Assembly (NCBI GenBank): GCA_963842955.1
Contig: CAWJIJ010000009.1
Span: 62,001-126,000, forward strand
Source: JARFQW01 sp963842955
GTDB lineage: Bacteria > Pseudomonadota > Gammaproteobacteria > Steroidobacterales > XN24
Direction: 5' to 3'
Length of the DNA: 64,000 nt
Below, piece after piece: positions 17,563 to 28,457 of this stretch. A program made the translations under genes and the position numbers. The notes beneath the pieces were generated by a model. That model ran no database searches and was not told where the DNA came from. It was given only the letters and a program-made list of their open reading frames with translations. Each line of letters opens with the position of its first letter. Positions within the stretch are counted from its first letter, which is position 1.

Positions 17563-18888
17563 ATGAGCGCGAAATCAGCGCAGACCGTGCAGCCGGTGCG
17601 CGGCATGAACGACGTTCTGCCGCCGGATACCTGGGTTTGGCAGTGGGTGGAGCGCACGGTCTCCGACGTACTGCAATCCTATGGCTACGGCCAGCTGCGT
17701 GTGCCGCTGATCGAGCGTACGGAGCTCTTCGCCCGGTCCATCGGTGAAGTGACCGACATCGTCGAAAAGGAGATGTACACGTTCGCGGACCGCAACGGAG
17801 AGAGCCTGAGTCTCCGACCGGAAGCGACTGCAAGCTGCGTTCGTGCCGCGATAACCCACGGGCTGCTGCACAACCAGCAGCAGCGGTTCTGGTACGCGGG
17901 ACCCATGTTTCGTTATGAACGCCCCCAGAAGGGCCGCTACCGGCAGTTTCACCAGATCGGGGCGGAGGCATTCGGCTACGCGGGGCCGGATATCGACGCC
18001 GAGATGATCCTGGTGTCGGCGCGGCTGTGGAAGGCCCTGGGTATTCCCGGCCTGGTTCTCGAAATCAATTCCCTGGGTACGCCGGAATCCCGGGCTGGCT
18101 ACCGGGAGCGGCTGGTGGAGTACTTTTCCGATCATCGGGCCGCGCTGGACGAGGACAGCCTGCGGCGTCTGGAACAGAATCCGCTGCGTATCCTGGACAC
18201 CAAGAACCCGGACCTGCAGGAGCTTGTCGTGGCGGCCCCGGCCATCACTGACCACCTGGACGCCGAGTCCGCGGATCACTTCGCCGCCCTGCAGGGAATG
18301 CTGGCAGAGGCGGGGGTCTCCGCTCGAGTCAACAGCCGTCTCGTGCGGGGCCTGGACTACTACACGCGAACGGTTTTCGAGTGGCTCACCGACCGCCTTG
18401 GCGCCCAGGCCGCGGTTTGCAGCGGCGGCCGCTATGACGGGCTTGTCACCCAGCTGGGAGGGCGGGAAACGCCGGCCATCGGCTGGGCGCTGGGCCTGGA
18501 GCGCCTGGTGGAAATCGTTCAGATGACCGAAAGTGTTCCCGCCGCGCCGGTGCCCGACGTGTTCCTGCTTCCGGTAGGAGAACCGGCCGTCCGGGCGGCC
18601 AACGGCATTGCCGAGAGTCTCCGGGATGCGGTTCCGGGTCTGAGCGTCCTGCAGAACTGCGGGTCGGGGAGCATGAAGTCCGGTATGAAACGGGCCGATC
18701 GCAGCGGTGCGGCCCTCGCCGTAATCGTCGGGGACGATGAACTGGCGACCGGCACCTTGACCGTGAAACACCTGCGCGGCGATGGCGGCCAGGAACGGCT
18801 GGATCGCCCGGGGGCAACCCGCCGTCTGGCGGAATGGATAACAAACCAGAGCGGCCGGCGGAATTCCGGACCGTCAGGAGAGCATTGA
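17563..18888 (+). CDS. hisS: Histidyl-tRNA synthetase
   Basis: A class II aminoacyl-tRNA synthetase of 441 residues that charges tRNA-His. Motif 1 region VRGMNDVLPPDTW, motif 2 FRYERPQKGRYRQFHQIGAE, histidine-A motifs LVRGLDYYTRTVFEW and GGRYDGL, and motif 3 AIGWALGLERL are all present, followed by an anticodon-binding domain. The ATG at 17563 lies 25 bases after rodZ. The usual ispG between rodZ and hisS is absent here. Confidence 0.97.
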   Translation: MSAKSAQTVQPVRGMNDVLPPDTWVWQWVERTVSDVLQSYGYGQLRVPLIERTELFARSIGEVTDIVEKEMYTFADRNGESLSLRPEATASCVRAAITHGLLHNQQQRFWYAGPMFRYERPQKGRYRQFHQIGAEAFGYAGPDIDAEMILVSARLWKALGIPGLVLEINSLGTPESRAGYRERLVEYFSDHRAALDEDSLRRLEQNPLRILDTKNPDLQELVVAAPAITDHLDAESADHFAALQGMLAEAGVSARVNSRLVRGLDYYTRTVFEWLTDRLGAQAAVCSGGRYDGLVTQLGGRETPAIGWALGLERLVEIVQMTESVPAAPVPDVFLLPVGEPAVRAANGIAESLRDAVPGLSVLQNCGSGSMKSGMKRADRSGAALAVIVGDDELATGTLTVKHLRGDGGQERLDRPGATRRLAEWITNQSGRRNSGPSGEH

Positions 18889-18891
18889 GCA

Positions 18892-19539
18892 GTGGACGAT
18901 TATCTCAGTGAGAGAGAGCAGGTCGAGCAGATCCGTGCGTGGCTGAAGGAAAACCTGGCCTGGATCGTGGGTGGCCTGTTGATCGGCATCGGCGGCATCG
19001 TGGGCCTGAACTACATGAAGGACCGCAAGCTGCAGATAGGGGAAATGGCGTCTGCGGAATACACGGCGCTGCGTGATGCGCTGGCCGCCGGTTCCATGGA
19101 GAACGCCCGGGCGCGGCTGGAAACGCTGTCCTCAGACTACGACGGGACGCCCTACCTGGACCAGGCTCGCCTTTCGGTCGCGGCAGCGGTTCTCGCCGAG
19201 GGAGATGCGGGGAGCGCCGAGGTCTACCTGCGCGCCGCGCTGGAGCACACCGCGGATCCGGACCTTGCCCGCGTAGTCCGGCTGCGTCTGGCGCGGGTGC
19301 TGATCGGTAGCGATCGGGCAGACGAGGCGCTGGACGTTCTGGACCTGTCGGGCGCCGGCACCTTCGCCGGCCAGTACCACGAGCTTCGCGGCGACATATT
19401 TGCCGCTCGGGATGAGACGACGGCGGCCCGGGAGGAGTACCAGGCCGCTCTCGATGCCGGGCAGGCCCAGACCGTCGACGCGGACGCGGTATTGCGCAAG
19501 CTCGCGGCTTTGCCTGCGGAGGGCAGCGACCCCTCATGA
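18892..19539 (+). CDS. yfgM: Ancillary SecYEG translocon subunit YfgM-like TPR protein
   Basis: A 215-residue protein anchored by one N-terminal helix (WIVGGLLIGIGGIVGLNYM, about residues 24-42), with a periplasmic domain of TPR-like helices (DUF2133/YfgM family). In E. coli YfgM binds PpiD at the SecYEG exit. The start is GTG 18892, three bases after hisS. It ends inside the bamB start, the conserved hisS-yfgM-bamB-der order. Confidence 0.9.
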   Translation: MDDYLSEREQVEQIRAWLKENLAWIVGGLLIGIGGIVGLNYMKDRKLQIGEMASAEYTALRDALAAGSMENARARLETLSSDYDGTPYLDQARLSVAAAVLAEGDAGSAEVYLRAALEHTADPDLARVVRLRLARVLIGSDRADEALDVLDLSGAGTFAGQYHELRGDIFAARDETTAAREEYQAALDAGQAQTVDADAVLRKLAALPAEGSDPS

Positions 19540-20693
19540 GGTGGCTCCTCGTCATCGGGCTCGGGCTATTGGCGAGCGGATGTTCGATCTTCGGCGATGA
19601 CGACGAGCCGGTCGAGCCGCCGGCCGAGCTGGAAAAGTTTGATGCGACCCTGCAGGTGGGCCGTGCCTGGCGAAAGGGCCTCGGCGGCGGCACCGAAGAC
19701 CTGCTCCTGGGTCTCCGGCCTGCCGTTTCGGGGGGGCGTCTCTATGCGGGAACCCACGAGGGCCGTGTGTGGGCGGCCGATTCGTTCAAGGGGGATACGG
19801 TCTGGGAGAGCAAGACCGGTTTGTCCCTCTCCGCGGGCCCGGGTGTGGGCGAAGGCATGGTTGTGTTCGGAACCAGTGGCGGCATCGTCGTGGCCCTGGA
19901 TGCTTCGGACGGCAGCGAGCTCTGGCAGGCAAACCTTTCGGGTGAGGTCGTAGCGGCGCCGGTTCCCGCCCGCGACATGGTCATCGTGCGCACGGTCGAC
20001 GGACGCGTCCGGGCGCTTGACGCCGCGGACGGAAGCGAGCGCTGGTTCATCGAGCGCCCCGTTCCGCGCCTGACGCTCCGCGGGAATTCCGTGCCGGCAG
20101 TGGCGGGCGACATCGTGGTCATCGGCTATGACGACGGCCGCCTTGGCGCCTACGACCGCCGGACCGGAGATCCTGTGTGGGAAAACCTTGTCGCCTCGGG
20201 CCGCGGCGCAAACCAGCTCGAGCGGCTGGCGGACGTGGACGGAAATCCGGTCATTGTCGACCAGGACATTTACGTCGCCAGCTTTCACGGCCGCGTCGCC
20301 GGCATGGCCCTGGAGTCCGGGCAGTTCCTGTGGGCCAGCGAGGTTTCCAGTTTTCGGGATATCGCGGTGGACTGGACGAGCGTTTACGTGACCGACGAAA
20401 ACAGCGAGGTCGTCGCCTTCAACCGGGCCAGCGGCGCAACGATCTGGCGGCAGTCCGGATTGCGGGCCCGCAGCGTTACCGGCCCCGTCGTTTTCGGCAA
20501 CACCATCGTCGTGGGCGATTTTGAAGGCTACCTGCACTTCCTCGACCCGCTGACAGGGACTTTCCAGGCGCGGGTAAAGACCGGCGGAGCGGCGATCGTT
20601 TCCCGGCCCATCGTGGCTGGCGAGCTGATCTACGTTCAAACCGAGGACAACGCCATCCTTGCCTACGCGGTCCGCGCCCGCGGGGACGGATGA
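19536..20693 (+). CDS. bamB: Outer membrane protein assembly factor BamB
   Basis: A lipoprotein subunit of the BAM complex that inserts beta-barrel proteins. The 385-residue protein has a signal ending LLASGC (Cys16), then an eight-bladed PQQ-type propeller. Repeats include VVFGTSGGIVVALDASDGSELW and VIVRTVDGRVRALDAADGSERW (blade motif ALDA-DG-W). It overlaps yfgM by four bases and is 6 bases before der. Confidence 0.96.
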   Translation: MRWLLVIGLGLLASGCSIFGDDDEPVEPPAELEKFDATLQVGRAWRKGLGGGTEDLLLGLRPAVSGGRLYAGTHEGRVWAADSFKGDTVWESKTGLSLSAGPGVGEGMVVFGTSGGIVVALDASDGSELWQANLSGEVVAAPVPARDMVIVRTVDGRVRALDAADGSERWFIERPVPRLTLRGNSVPAVAGDIVVIGYDDGRLGAYDRRTGDPVWENLVASGRGANQLERLADVDGNPVIVDQDIYVASFHGRVAGMALESGQFLWASEVSSFRDIAVDWTSVYVTDENSEVVAFNRASGATIWRQSGLRARSVTGPVVFGNTIVVGDFEGYLHFLDPLTGTFQARVKTGGAAIVSRPIVAGELIYVQTEDNAILAYAVRARGDG

Positions 20694-20699
20694 CCCGGC

Positions 20700-22103
20700 A
20701 TGCTCCCCGTGGTTGCCCTGGTTGGCCGCCCGAACGTCGGCAAGTCGACGCTCTTCAACTTCCTGACTCGCAGCCGGGACGCGCTGGTCGCTGATTTTCC
20801 CGGGCTTACCCGCGATCGCCAGTACGGCTTCGGCAAGTTGGGACCCGTGCCCTACATCGTTGTGGATACCGGCGGTCTTGCCGGTGACGCCGGCAGTGAG
20901 GGAGTGGAGGCGCTGGCTGCCCGGCAGACCATCCAGGCCCTGGCCGAGGCAGACCGGATCCTGTTCATGGTGGACGGCCGTGACGGACTGACTGCCGACG
21001 ATCAGGATATTGCCGGCATGCTGCGCCGCCAGGGCCGGGATGTCCGGCTGGTCGTCAACAAGGCGGAGGGATTGCCGGAGGAAAACGTCGTCGCCGAGTT
21101 CTACGCGCTGGGGCTGGGCGACCCCGTTGCGATTTCCGCGGCGCATGGTCAGCGTGTCCGCTCGCTGATGGATGCGGTCCTGGAGGCCTTCGATACGCCC
21201 GAGGACGGCGAGTCGGCCGACCGCCTGCCTGGCACCCGGGTTGCGGTGATCGGCCGGCCGAACGTGGGCAAGTCGACCCTCGTCAATCGCCTGGTGGGCG
21301 AGGACCGGGTCGTAGCCTTCGACCAGCCCGGAACCACGCGTGACAGCGTCGAGGTGCCCTTCCGCCGCGGTGAGAGCGACTACGTACTCGTTGACACCGC
21401 TGGCGTACGGCGGCGGCGCAGCGTCCACGAGGCAATCGAGAAGTTCAGCGTGATCAAGGCGCTGAAGGCCGTGGATGACGCTCACGTGGTCATCGCTGTC
21501 CTTGATGGACAGGACGGTGTGACCGAGCAGGATGCCACCCTGATCGGACTGGCCGCAGAGCGTGGCCGTGGCCTGGTCATCGCCGTCAACAAGTGGGATG
21601 GCCTGGCCGACGACCAGAAGGAGCGTATTCGCGCCGACCTGCAGCGCAAGCTGCCGTTCGTGGAATACGCCAGCCGGCACTTCATTTCGGCACTGCACGG
21701 CAGCGGCGTCGGCAAGCTTCTGCATTCGGTTGACCAGGCCCATGCCGCCGGACAGAGGACGCTGCCCACATCGGAGCTGACCCGGGTTCTCGAGGCCGCC
21801 GTCACCGAGCACCAGCCGCCGCTGGTCCGCGGTCGGCGGATCAAGCTCCGCTATGCTCACCAGGGCGGACGCAACCCGCCGATCATCGTAATTCACGGCA
21901 ACCAGACCGATCGCCTGCCGGCCTCCTACCGGCGCTTTCTGGCAAATACCTTTCGTCGTGCGTTCAAGCTTGAGGGTACGCCGGTACGGATCGAATTACG
22001 TTCTGGCGACAATCCCTACGAGGGCCGCCGCAATACCCTCACGCCCCGCCAGGAGCGCAAACGCAAGCGCATGATTCGCCACATCAAGCGGCGTGACAGC
22101 TAG
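20700..22103 (+). CDS. der: Ribosome biogenesis GTPase Der (EngA)
   Basis: An essential double GTPase for 50S maturation. The 467-residue protein carries two G domains, each with GRPNVGKSTL (residues about 8 and 182), switch DTGGL and DTAGV, and NKAE / NKWD base-recognition motifs. A C-terminal KH-like domain follows, ending in a basic tail (RQERKRKRMIRHIKRR). It closes the bamB-der transcription block. Confidence 0.97.
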   Translation: MLPVVALVGRPNVGKSTLFNFLTRSRDALVADFPGLTRDRQYGFGKLGPVPYIVVDTGGLAGDAGSEGVEALAARQTIQALAEADRILFMVDGRDGLTADDQDIAGMLRRQGRDVRLVVNKAEGLPEENVVAEFYALGLGDPVAISAAHGQRVRSLMDAVLEAFDTPEDGESADRLPGTRVAVIGRPNVGKSTLVNRLVGEDRVVAFDQPGTTRDSVEVPFRRGESDYVLVDTAGVRRRRSVHEAIEKFSVIKALKAVDDAHVVIAVLDGQDGVTEQDATLIGLAAERGRGLVIAVNKWDGLADDQKERIRADLQRKLPFVEYASRHFISALHGSGVGKLLHSVDQAHAAGQRTLPTSELTRVLEAAVTEHQPPLVRGRRIKLRYAHQGGRNPPIIVIHGNQTDRLPASYRRFLANTFRRAFKLEGTPVRIELRSGDNPYEGRRNTLTPRQERKRKRMIRHIKRRDS

Positions 22104-22122
22104 GCGGGACCGGCGTTCGCCA

Positions 22123-22152
22123 TTGGCAATGCCGGCCGGCTTTGGCGACAAT
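22123..22152 (+). promoter_or_regulatory. Putative promoter for the MetX-family gene
   Basis: TTGGCA (22123-22128) and GACAAT (22147-22152) are separated by 18 bases. Transcription would start near A22159, the first base of the ATG, so the mRNA may be leaderless. No ribosome-binding site precedes that ATG, which fits. Confidence 0.4.
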
Positions 22153-22158
22153 GCGCCC

Positions 22159-23286
22159 ATGGTGGCCCAGGTTCAGCGAAAACCGGCGCAGCACAGCGCT
22201 CGGCAAATTCTCCATCTCGACAGGGAGTTCGAGATGCATCGTGGCGGCAGCCTTCCCGAAGTGGACATCGCCTACGAGACCTGGGGTCGGCTGAACGCCG
22301 GCCGGGACAATGCGGTCCTGATGTTTACCGGGCTTTCCCCCTCTGCCCATGCCGCGTCGTCGCCGGATGATCCGTCACCGGGCTGGTGGGAAGAAATGGT
22401 CGGGCCGGGCCGGCCTATCGATACTCATCACTACTTCGTGATCTGTGTGAATTCGCTGGGGTCCTGTTTCGGCTCGACGGGCCCGGCGTCGCCGGATCCG
22501 CGGACGGGCGAGCCGTACCGGCTGACCTTCCCGGTACTCACCCTCGAAGACATCGCCCACGTGGGGCGTGAGGTTCTCGATCACTTTGGTATCGAAAGAA
22601 CCCACTCGGTTATCGGTTCGTCGATGGGCGGCATGACCGCGCTGGCGTTCTGCGTTCTCTATCCGCACATGACCCGGGGCCTGGTGACCATTTCCTCCGC
22701 CTGCCGGGCTTCGCCGTTTGCGATTGCCCTGCGGTCCCTGCAGCGGGAAATGATTCGCAGCGATCCGGACTGGCGCGGCGGCAACTATCCCGTGGACGAT
22801 CCGCCCGTTACCGGGATGCGCCTGGCCCGCAAGCTCGGGATGATCTCCTATCGCTCGGCGGAGGAGTGGCAGCATCGTTTCGGACGAGAGCGGGTGTCAT
22901 CGGAACACGAAACCGGCGATCCTTTCTGTATCGATTTCAGCGTCGAGTCGTACCTGGAGCATCACGCCCAGCGATTCACCGGCCAGTTCGATCCGAACTG
23001 TTATCTCTACCTGTCCAGGGGCATGGACCTGTTCGACGTGGGTGAGCATTCTGGCTGCGCCGCCACTGAACTCGGCAAGTCCAGCATCGAGCGGGCGCTG
23101 GTTGTCGGCGTGGAGACGGATTTCCTGTTTCCCCTTAACCAGCAGGAAGAGCTGGCGGAGTGCCTCGAGCATCCGGGCCGGGATGTGGAGTTCGTGTCCT
23201 TGCCGTCGATCCAGGGGCACGATTCCTTCCTGGTGGACATGGACCGGTTTCGGCCGGTCATTGCCGCCTACTACGACCGTGCCTAA
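22159..23286 (+). CDS. metX: MetX-family O-acyltransferase, probably serine O-succinyltransferase
   Basis: An alpha/beta hydrolase that acylates serine or homoserine for cysteine/methionine synthesis. The 375-residue protein shows the nucleophile elbow GSSMGGMTAL, the acid in VGVETDFLFP and the histidine in QGHDSFLVD. The segment FTGLSPSAHAA, with GWWEEMVGPG and VNSLGSCFGSTGP, matches what I recall of Xanthomonas proteins assigned as serine O-succinyltransferases. These replace the CHALSG-type loop of homoserine acetyltransferases, so succinyl transfer to serine is the best guess. Starts at ATG 22129 or GTG 22093 are possible. I prefer 22159 because a promoter-like pair would place the transcript start there. 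Confidence 0.85.
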   Translation: MVAQVQRKPAQHSARQILHLDREFEMHRGGSLPEVDIAYETWGRLNAGRDNAVLMFTGLSPSAHAASSPDDPSPGWWEEMVGPGRPIDTHHYFVICVNSLGSCFGSTGPASPDPRTGEPYRLTFPVLTLEDIAHVGREVLDHFGIERTHSVIGSSMGGMTALAFCVLYPHMTRGLVTISSACRASPFAIALRSLQREMIRSDPDWRGGNYPVDDPPVTGMRLARKLGMISYRSAEEWQHRFGRERVSSEHETGDPFCIDFSVESYLEHHAQRFTGQFDPNCYLYLSRGMDLFDVGEHSGCAATELGKSSIERALVVGVETDFLFPLNQQEELAECLEHPGRDVEFVSLPSIQGHDSFLVDMDRFRPVIAAYYDRA

Positions 23287-23301
23287 AGGGATTCCAGAAC
23301 G

Positions 23302-24738
23302 CTATCCGTCCGTGTCGTCGCCGCTTGCGCCGCGGTCCGGTGCGGCCGCCGGTTCGATTGCCAGCACTTCGGTCTCCAGCGACCCGCGGGCAAGGGTCAA
23401 TTTCAGCCGGTCGCCGGTCGACGTCTCAGTAGCGTCGGTCAGGATTCGGCCGTCGCGCGAGTAAGCAATGGCATACCCCCGGTCCAGAGTCGCCAGCGGA
23501 CTCACCGTGTGCAAGGCCCGGGCCGCGCTCGCCAGCCGAGTGTTGTAGCCCTCCATCAGGCCGTCAAGCCGATGCGCGAGGCGCAGTGCAGCCACGTTGA
23601 CCTGCTCGCGGCTGGCGCGGATCCGGGGTTCGGGCGAACCGGCATCCAGTCGGCCGATGAGTCTCAGAAGGCGATTGTGGAAATCTCCGAACGTGGCGCG
23701 GGCGCCCGCCGCAAGCCGCTGCTCGAGATCGTCTACTCGCTGGGACTGTTGGGCGAGTCGGGCGCCGGGATGGCTTGCCGCCAGGCGTTTCTCCAGGAAT
23801 CTCAGTTGTTCATGGCCTGACTGCAGGCTCCGGCGGGCGGCCGTGGCGAACCGGCGGCCCATGCGCTCGAGCAAGCCGTCCCATTCCGAGGCGTCCGGCA
23901 CCGCCAGTTCTGCGGCCCCCGAGGGTGTGGGAGCCCTCAGGTCCGCGGCGAGATCCGCGATCGTCACGTCCACCTCGTGGCCCACGCCGGCGATGACCGG
24001 GATGCCGCTGGCGCGAATGGCGCGGGCCACGGCCTCTTCGTTGAACGGCCAGAGATCTTCGAGGGATCCGCCGCCCCGGGCGAGGATCACGACGTCGCAC
24101 TCGTCCCGACGGTTCGCCGCCGCGAGTGCGGCGACGATCTCCCCGGCCGCGCCGTCACCCTGGACGCGGGTCGGATAGACGATGACCCTGACCGCCGGAA
24201 ATCGCCTCGCAAGGACGTGGAGGATGTCCCGCAGGGCCGCCCCGGTGGGCGAGGTCACCACGCCGATGGTTCCGGGCAGAACGGGCACGGCTCGCTTGGC
24301 GTCGGCCGCGAACAGGCCCTCCTGGTCCAGCCGCGTCTTGAGCTGTTCGAATGCCTGGCGCAGCCGGCCTTCGCCTGCCTGCTCCATGAACTCCACGATG
24401 AGCTGAAAATCGCCGCGGGCCTCATAAAGGCTCACCCGGGCCCGGCAGAGCACCGCCATGCCTTCTTCCGGCGCAAAGGCCATGCGGCCCGCGAAGGAGC
24501 GCCACATCGCACAGCGCACCTGTGCGCCCGCATCCTTCAGCGAAAAGTAGACATGGCCCGACCTCGGTCGGGCGACATTGGACAGCTCTCCCTCGACCCA
24601 GACGGAGGCAAAACCGGATTCCAGCAGGTCGCGGGCCGCGCGGTTGAGGGTCGATACCGACCAGACAGTACGGCCGCCACCGGATTCCGGGGCGAGGATC
24701 CGCCCGGCGGCGTCTCCTGGGTCGGTTTGTCTTTTCAT
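23302..24738 (-). CDS. xseA: Exodeoxyribonuclease VII large subunit
   Basis: The 478-residue large subunit of ExoVII, which degrades single-stranded DNA to oligonucleotides. It has an N-terminal OB domain (VEGELSNVARPRSGHVYFSL), then the catalytic domain (VVTSPTGAALRDI, VIYPTRVQG, ILARGGGSLEDLWPFNEE, VIAGVGHEVDVTIADLAADLRAPTPS), a long coiled-coil region, and the C-terminal LDRGYAIAYSRDGRILTD. ATG 24738 lies divergent to guaB. The small subunit xseB is not here. Confidence 0.96.
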   Translation of the reverse strand: MKRQTDPGDAAGRILAPESGGGRTVWSVSTLNRAARDLLESGFASVWVEGELSNVARPRSGHVYFSLKDAGAQVRCAMWRSFAGRMAFAPEEGMAVLCRARVSLYEARGDFQLIVEFMEQAGEGRLRQAFEQLKTRLDQEGLFAADAKRAVPVLPGTIGVVTSPTGAALRDILHVLARRFPAVRVIVYPTRVQGDGAAGEIVAALAAANRRDECDVVILARGGGSLEDLWPFNEEAVARAIRASGIPVIAGVGHEVDVTIADLAADLRAPTPSGAAELAVPDASEWDGLLERMGRRFATAARRSLQSGHEQLRFLEKRLAASHPGARLAQQSQRVDDLEQRLAAGARATFGDFHNRLLRLIGRLDAGSPEPRIRASREQVNVAALRLAHRLDGLMEGYNTRLASAARALHTVSPLATLDRGYAIAYSRDGRILTDATETSTGDRLKLTLARGSLETEVLAIEPAAAPDRGASGDDTDG

Positions 24739-24763
24739 GGCGCTATTCTACGTGCTCGACCAA

Positions 24764-24793
24764 TGGACCCGCAGCCGCCCGGCGCAGTAGAAT
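24764..24793 (+). promoter_or_regulatory. guaBp: Putative sigma-70 promoter of guaB-guaA
   Basis: TGGACC (24764-24769) and TAGAAT (24788-24793), spacing 18, lie about 40 bases before the guaB ATG. The match is moderate and the position suits a single promoter driving guaBA. Confidence 0.45.
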
Positions 24794-24831
24794 GGGAGGT
24801 TTACCGACAACCCCGACTCGAGGCACCGCCC

Positions 24832-26298
<1,467 letters not shown>

Positions 26299-26349
26299 CC
26301 GTCGCCCCGGCACCGCCGGCCCTTCAAGATCCTCGTAACCGGAGTCGTC

Positions 26350-27924
26350 ATGAGCGACATCCACGAACACAAGATCCTGATCCTGGACTTCGGGTCCCAG
26401 TACACCCAGCTTATTGCCCGCCGGGTACGCGAAGCGGGGGTGTACTCGGAAATTCATCCCTGGGACATGGCCGACCACGCCATCCGGGACTTCGCTCCGA
26501 ACGGCATCATTCTCTCCGGGGGCCCGGAGTCGGTGACCGTGGAAGAGCCGCCGCGCATTGCCGATGCGATTTTCACCCTCGGCGTGCCGGTGCTGGGGAT
26601 CTGTTACGGCATGCAGGCCATGGCCGCCCAGCTCGGCGGCGACGTTGCCATGTCCACGCACCGGGAATTCGGCTACGCGCGCGTGCGGGTGGAGACTGCC
26701 AGTCACCTGCTGGACGACGTGGAAGATCACGCCGATACGGACGGTGCGGCGCTGCTGGATGTCTGGATGAGCCACGGCGACCGGGTGGAACAGCCGCCGC
26801 CGGGCTTCGAGATCACTGCCAGCACAGCCAGCGCGCCCTGTGCCGGCATGGCGGACGAGGGCCGTCGCTTTTACGGAGTGCAGTTTCATCCGGAGGTTAC
26901 CCACACCCGCCAGGGCGTGCGGATCCTGGAGCGGTTCGTGCACGGCATTTGTGGCTGTCCGGCGGACTGGACCCCGGACAGCATCATCGAGGACAGCATT
27001 GCCCGGGTGCGTGAACTCGTCGGCGACGACCAGGTGTTGCTCGGCCTTTCCGGCGGCGTGGATTCCTCGGTGGTGGCGGCCCTGCTGCACCGGGCGATCG
27101 GCGATCAGCTCGTGTGCGTATTCGTGGATCACGGGCTGCTTCGGCTCAATGAGGCCGAGCAAGTCATGGCGACCTTCGGCCGGCACATGGGTATCCGCGT
27201 CATTCACGTGAATGCCGAAGAGCGATTTCTGACCGCACTGGAGGGTGTTGCGGATCCCGAGGAAAAACGCAAGATCATCGGCGGCCAGTTCATCGAGGTT
27301 TTCGAAGAAGAGGCCAGCCGACTGCAGAACATTCGCTGGCTGGCCCAGGGAACCATCTACCCGGATGTCATCGAGTCGGCGGGCGCGGCGACCGGCAAGG
27401 CTCATGTCATCAAGTCCCATCACAACGTCGGTGGGCTGCCAGACACAATGAAAATGAAGCTGGTGGAGCCGCTGCGCGAGCTGTTCAAGGACGAGGTGCG
27501 CAAGATCGGTGTCGAGCTGGGCCTGCCCTACGACATGGTCTACCGGCACCCCTTCCCCGGTCCCGGCCTGGGCGTGCGGATCCTCGGTCCCGTCAACAAG
27601 CCCTTTGCCGACCTGCTGCGCCGGGCGGACGCGATTTTCATCGACGAGCTGCGCCGCCACGATCTCTACGACAAGGTCAGCCAGGCGTTCGCCGTGTTCA
27701 TGCCGGTGAAGTCTGTTGGCGTCATGGGCGACGGGCGCCGGTACGACTGGGTCGTCAGCCTTCGGGCCGTTGAGACCGTCGATTTCATGACCGCCCATTG
27801 GGCGCGGCTGCCGTATGACTTCCTCGACCTCGTTTCCCGGCGGATCATCAACGAAATCGATGGGATCAGCCGCGTGACCTACGATATCTCCGGTAAGCCT
27901 CCCGCCACGATCGAGTGGGAGTAG
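26350..27924 (+). CDS. guaA: GMP synthase (glutamine-hydrolysing)
   Basis: Aminates XMP to GMP using glutamine and ATP. The 524-residue protein has a class I glutamine amidotransferase domain (Cys in GICYGMQAMA, His-Glu in QFHPEVTHT), the ATP pyrophosphatase domain with P-loop LGLSGGVDSSVVAALL, and the C-terminal dimerisation domain ending PPATIEWE. It is preceded by ATG 26350 in a guaB-guaA operon. Confidence 0.98.
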   Translation: MSDIHEHKILILDFGSQYTQLIARRVREAGVYSEIHPWDMADHAIRDFAPNGIILSGGPESVTVEEPPRIADAIFTLGVPVLGICYGMQAMAAQLGGDVAMSTHREFGYARVRVETASHLLDDVEDHADTDGAALLDVWMSHGDRVEQPPPGFEITASTASAPCAGMADEGRRFYGVQFHPEVTHTRQGVRILERFVHGICGCPADWTPDSIIEDSIARVRELVGDDQVLLGLSGGVDSSVVAALLHRAIGDQLVCVFVDHGLLRLNEAEQVMATFGRHMGIRVIHVNAEERFLTALEGVADPEEKRKIIGGQFIEVFEEEASRLQNIRWLAQGTIYPDVIESAGAATGKAHVIKSHHNVGGLPDTMKMKLVEPLRELFKDEVRKIGVELGLPYDMVYRHPFPGPGLGVRILGPVNKPFADLLRRADAIFIDELRRHDLYDKVSQAFAVFMPVKSVGVMGDGRRYDWVVSLRAVETVDFMTAHWARLPYDFLDLVSRRIINEIDGISRVTYDISGKPPATIEWE

Positions 27925-27927
27925 GGC

Positions 27928-28005
27928 GTGGCCTTGGCGCTGATGCTGCTGTTCGTCGCCATCGCCCTGGGCAGCCTGCTGTGGATGGCGCACCGGGAGA
28001 AGTGA
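27928..28005 (+). CDS. Candidate 25-residue membrane peptide between guaA and tadA
   Basis: GTG 27928 opens a 25-codon frame ending at TGA 28005. The peptide is almost wholly hydrophobic (LALMLLFVAIALGSLLWM) with a short charged tail, HREK, fitting a single membrane helix. It begins 3 bases after guaA and overlaps the tadA start by four bases (GTGA), so it could couple translation of tadA. There is no conserved domain and no strong ribosome site. The gene may be real or just an open leader. Confidence 0.4.
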   Translation: MALALMLLFVAIALGSLLWMAHREK

Positions 28006-28457
28006 GCACCGACGAAGATCTTGCCTGGATGCGGCGGGCCCTGGAGCTGGCCCGCAGTGCCGAGCGTGCCGGCGAGGTTCCCGTGGGGGCGGTGCTGGTA
28101 CGCGATGGGGTGGTGCTGGGGGAAGCCTGCAATTCCCCTGTAACGCGACATGACCCCACCGGCCACGCCGAGATACTCGCCCTTCGAGCTGCGGGCCAGG
28201 CAGCCGGCAACTATCGGCTTCCCGGCAGCACCCTTTATGTAACCCTGGAACCGTGCCCGATGTGCGCGGGCGCGATCATTCATGCGCGGGTCGAGCGCGT
28301 CGTGTTCGGTGCCCCTGACCCGAAAAGTGGCGCAGCGGGAACGGTGATGAACCTGCTGCGCTCGCCGGAACTCAATCATCGCTGCGCCATCGAGGGCGGC
28401 GTGCTGGCCGAGGAGGCCGGCAGCCTGCTCAGGGAGTTTTTTCGGTCTCGTCGGTAG
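28002..28457 (+). CDS. tadA: tRNA-specific adenosine deaminase
   Basis: Deaminates A34 to inosine in tRNA-Arg(ACG). The 151-residue cytidine-deaminase-fold protein has the zinc motif HAEILAL (proton shuttle Glu) and TLEPCPMCAGAI. GTG 28002 overlaps the small upstream frame. The last 29 bases overlap the end of convergent mltF. Confidence 0.95.
   Translation: MSTDEDLAWMRRALELARSAERAGEVPVGAVLVRDGVVLGEACNSPVTRHDPTGHAEILALRAAGQAAGNYRLPGSTLYVTLEPCPMCAGAIIHARVERVVFGAPDPKSGAAGTVMNLLRSPELNHRCAIEGGVLAEEAGSLLREFFRSRR

Noticed and set aside
19566..21896. Long minus-strand open frame opposite bamB and der
   Set aside because: It has no ribosome site or domain and lies fully antisense to two well-supported genes.
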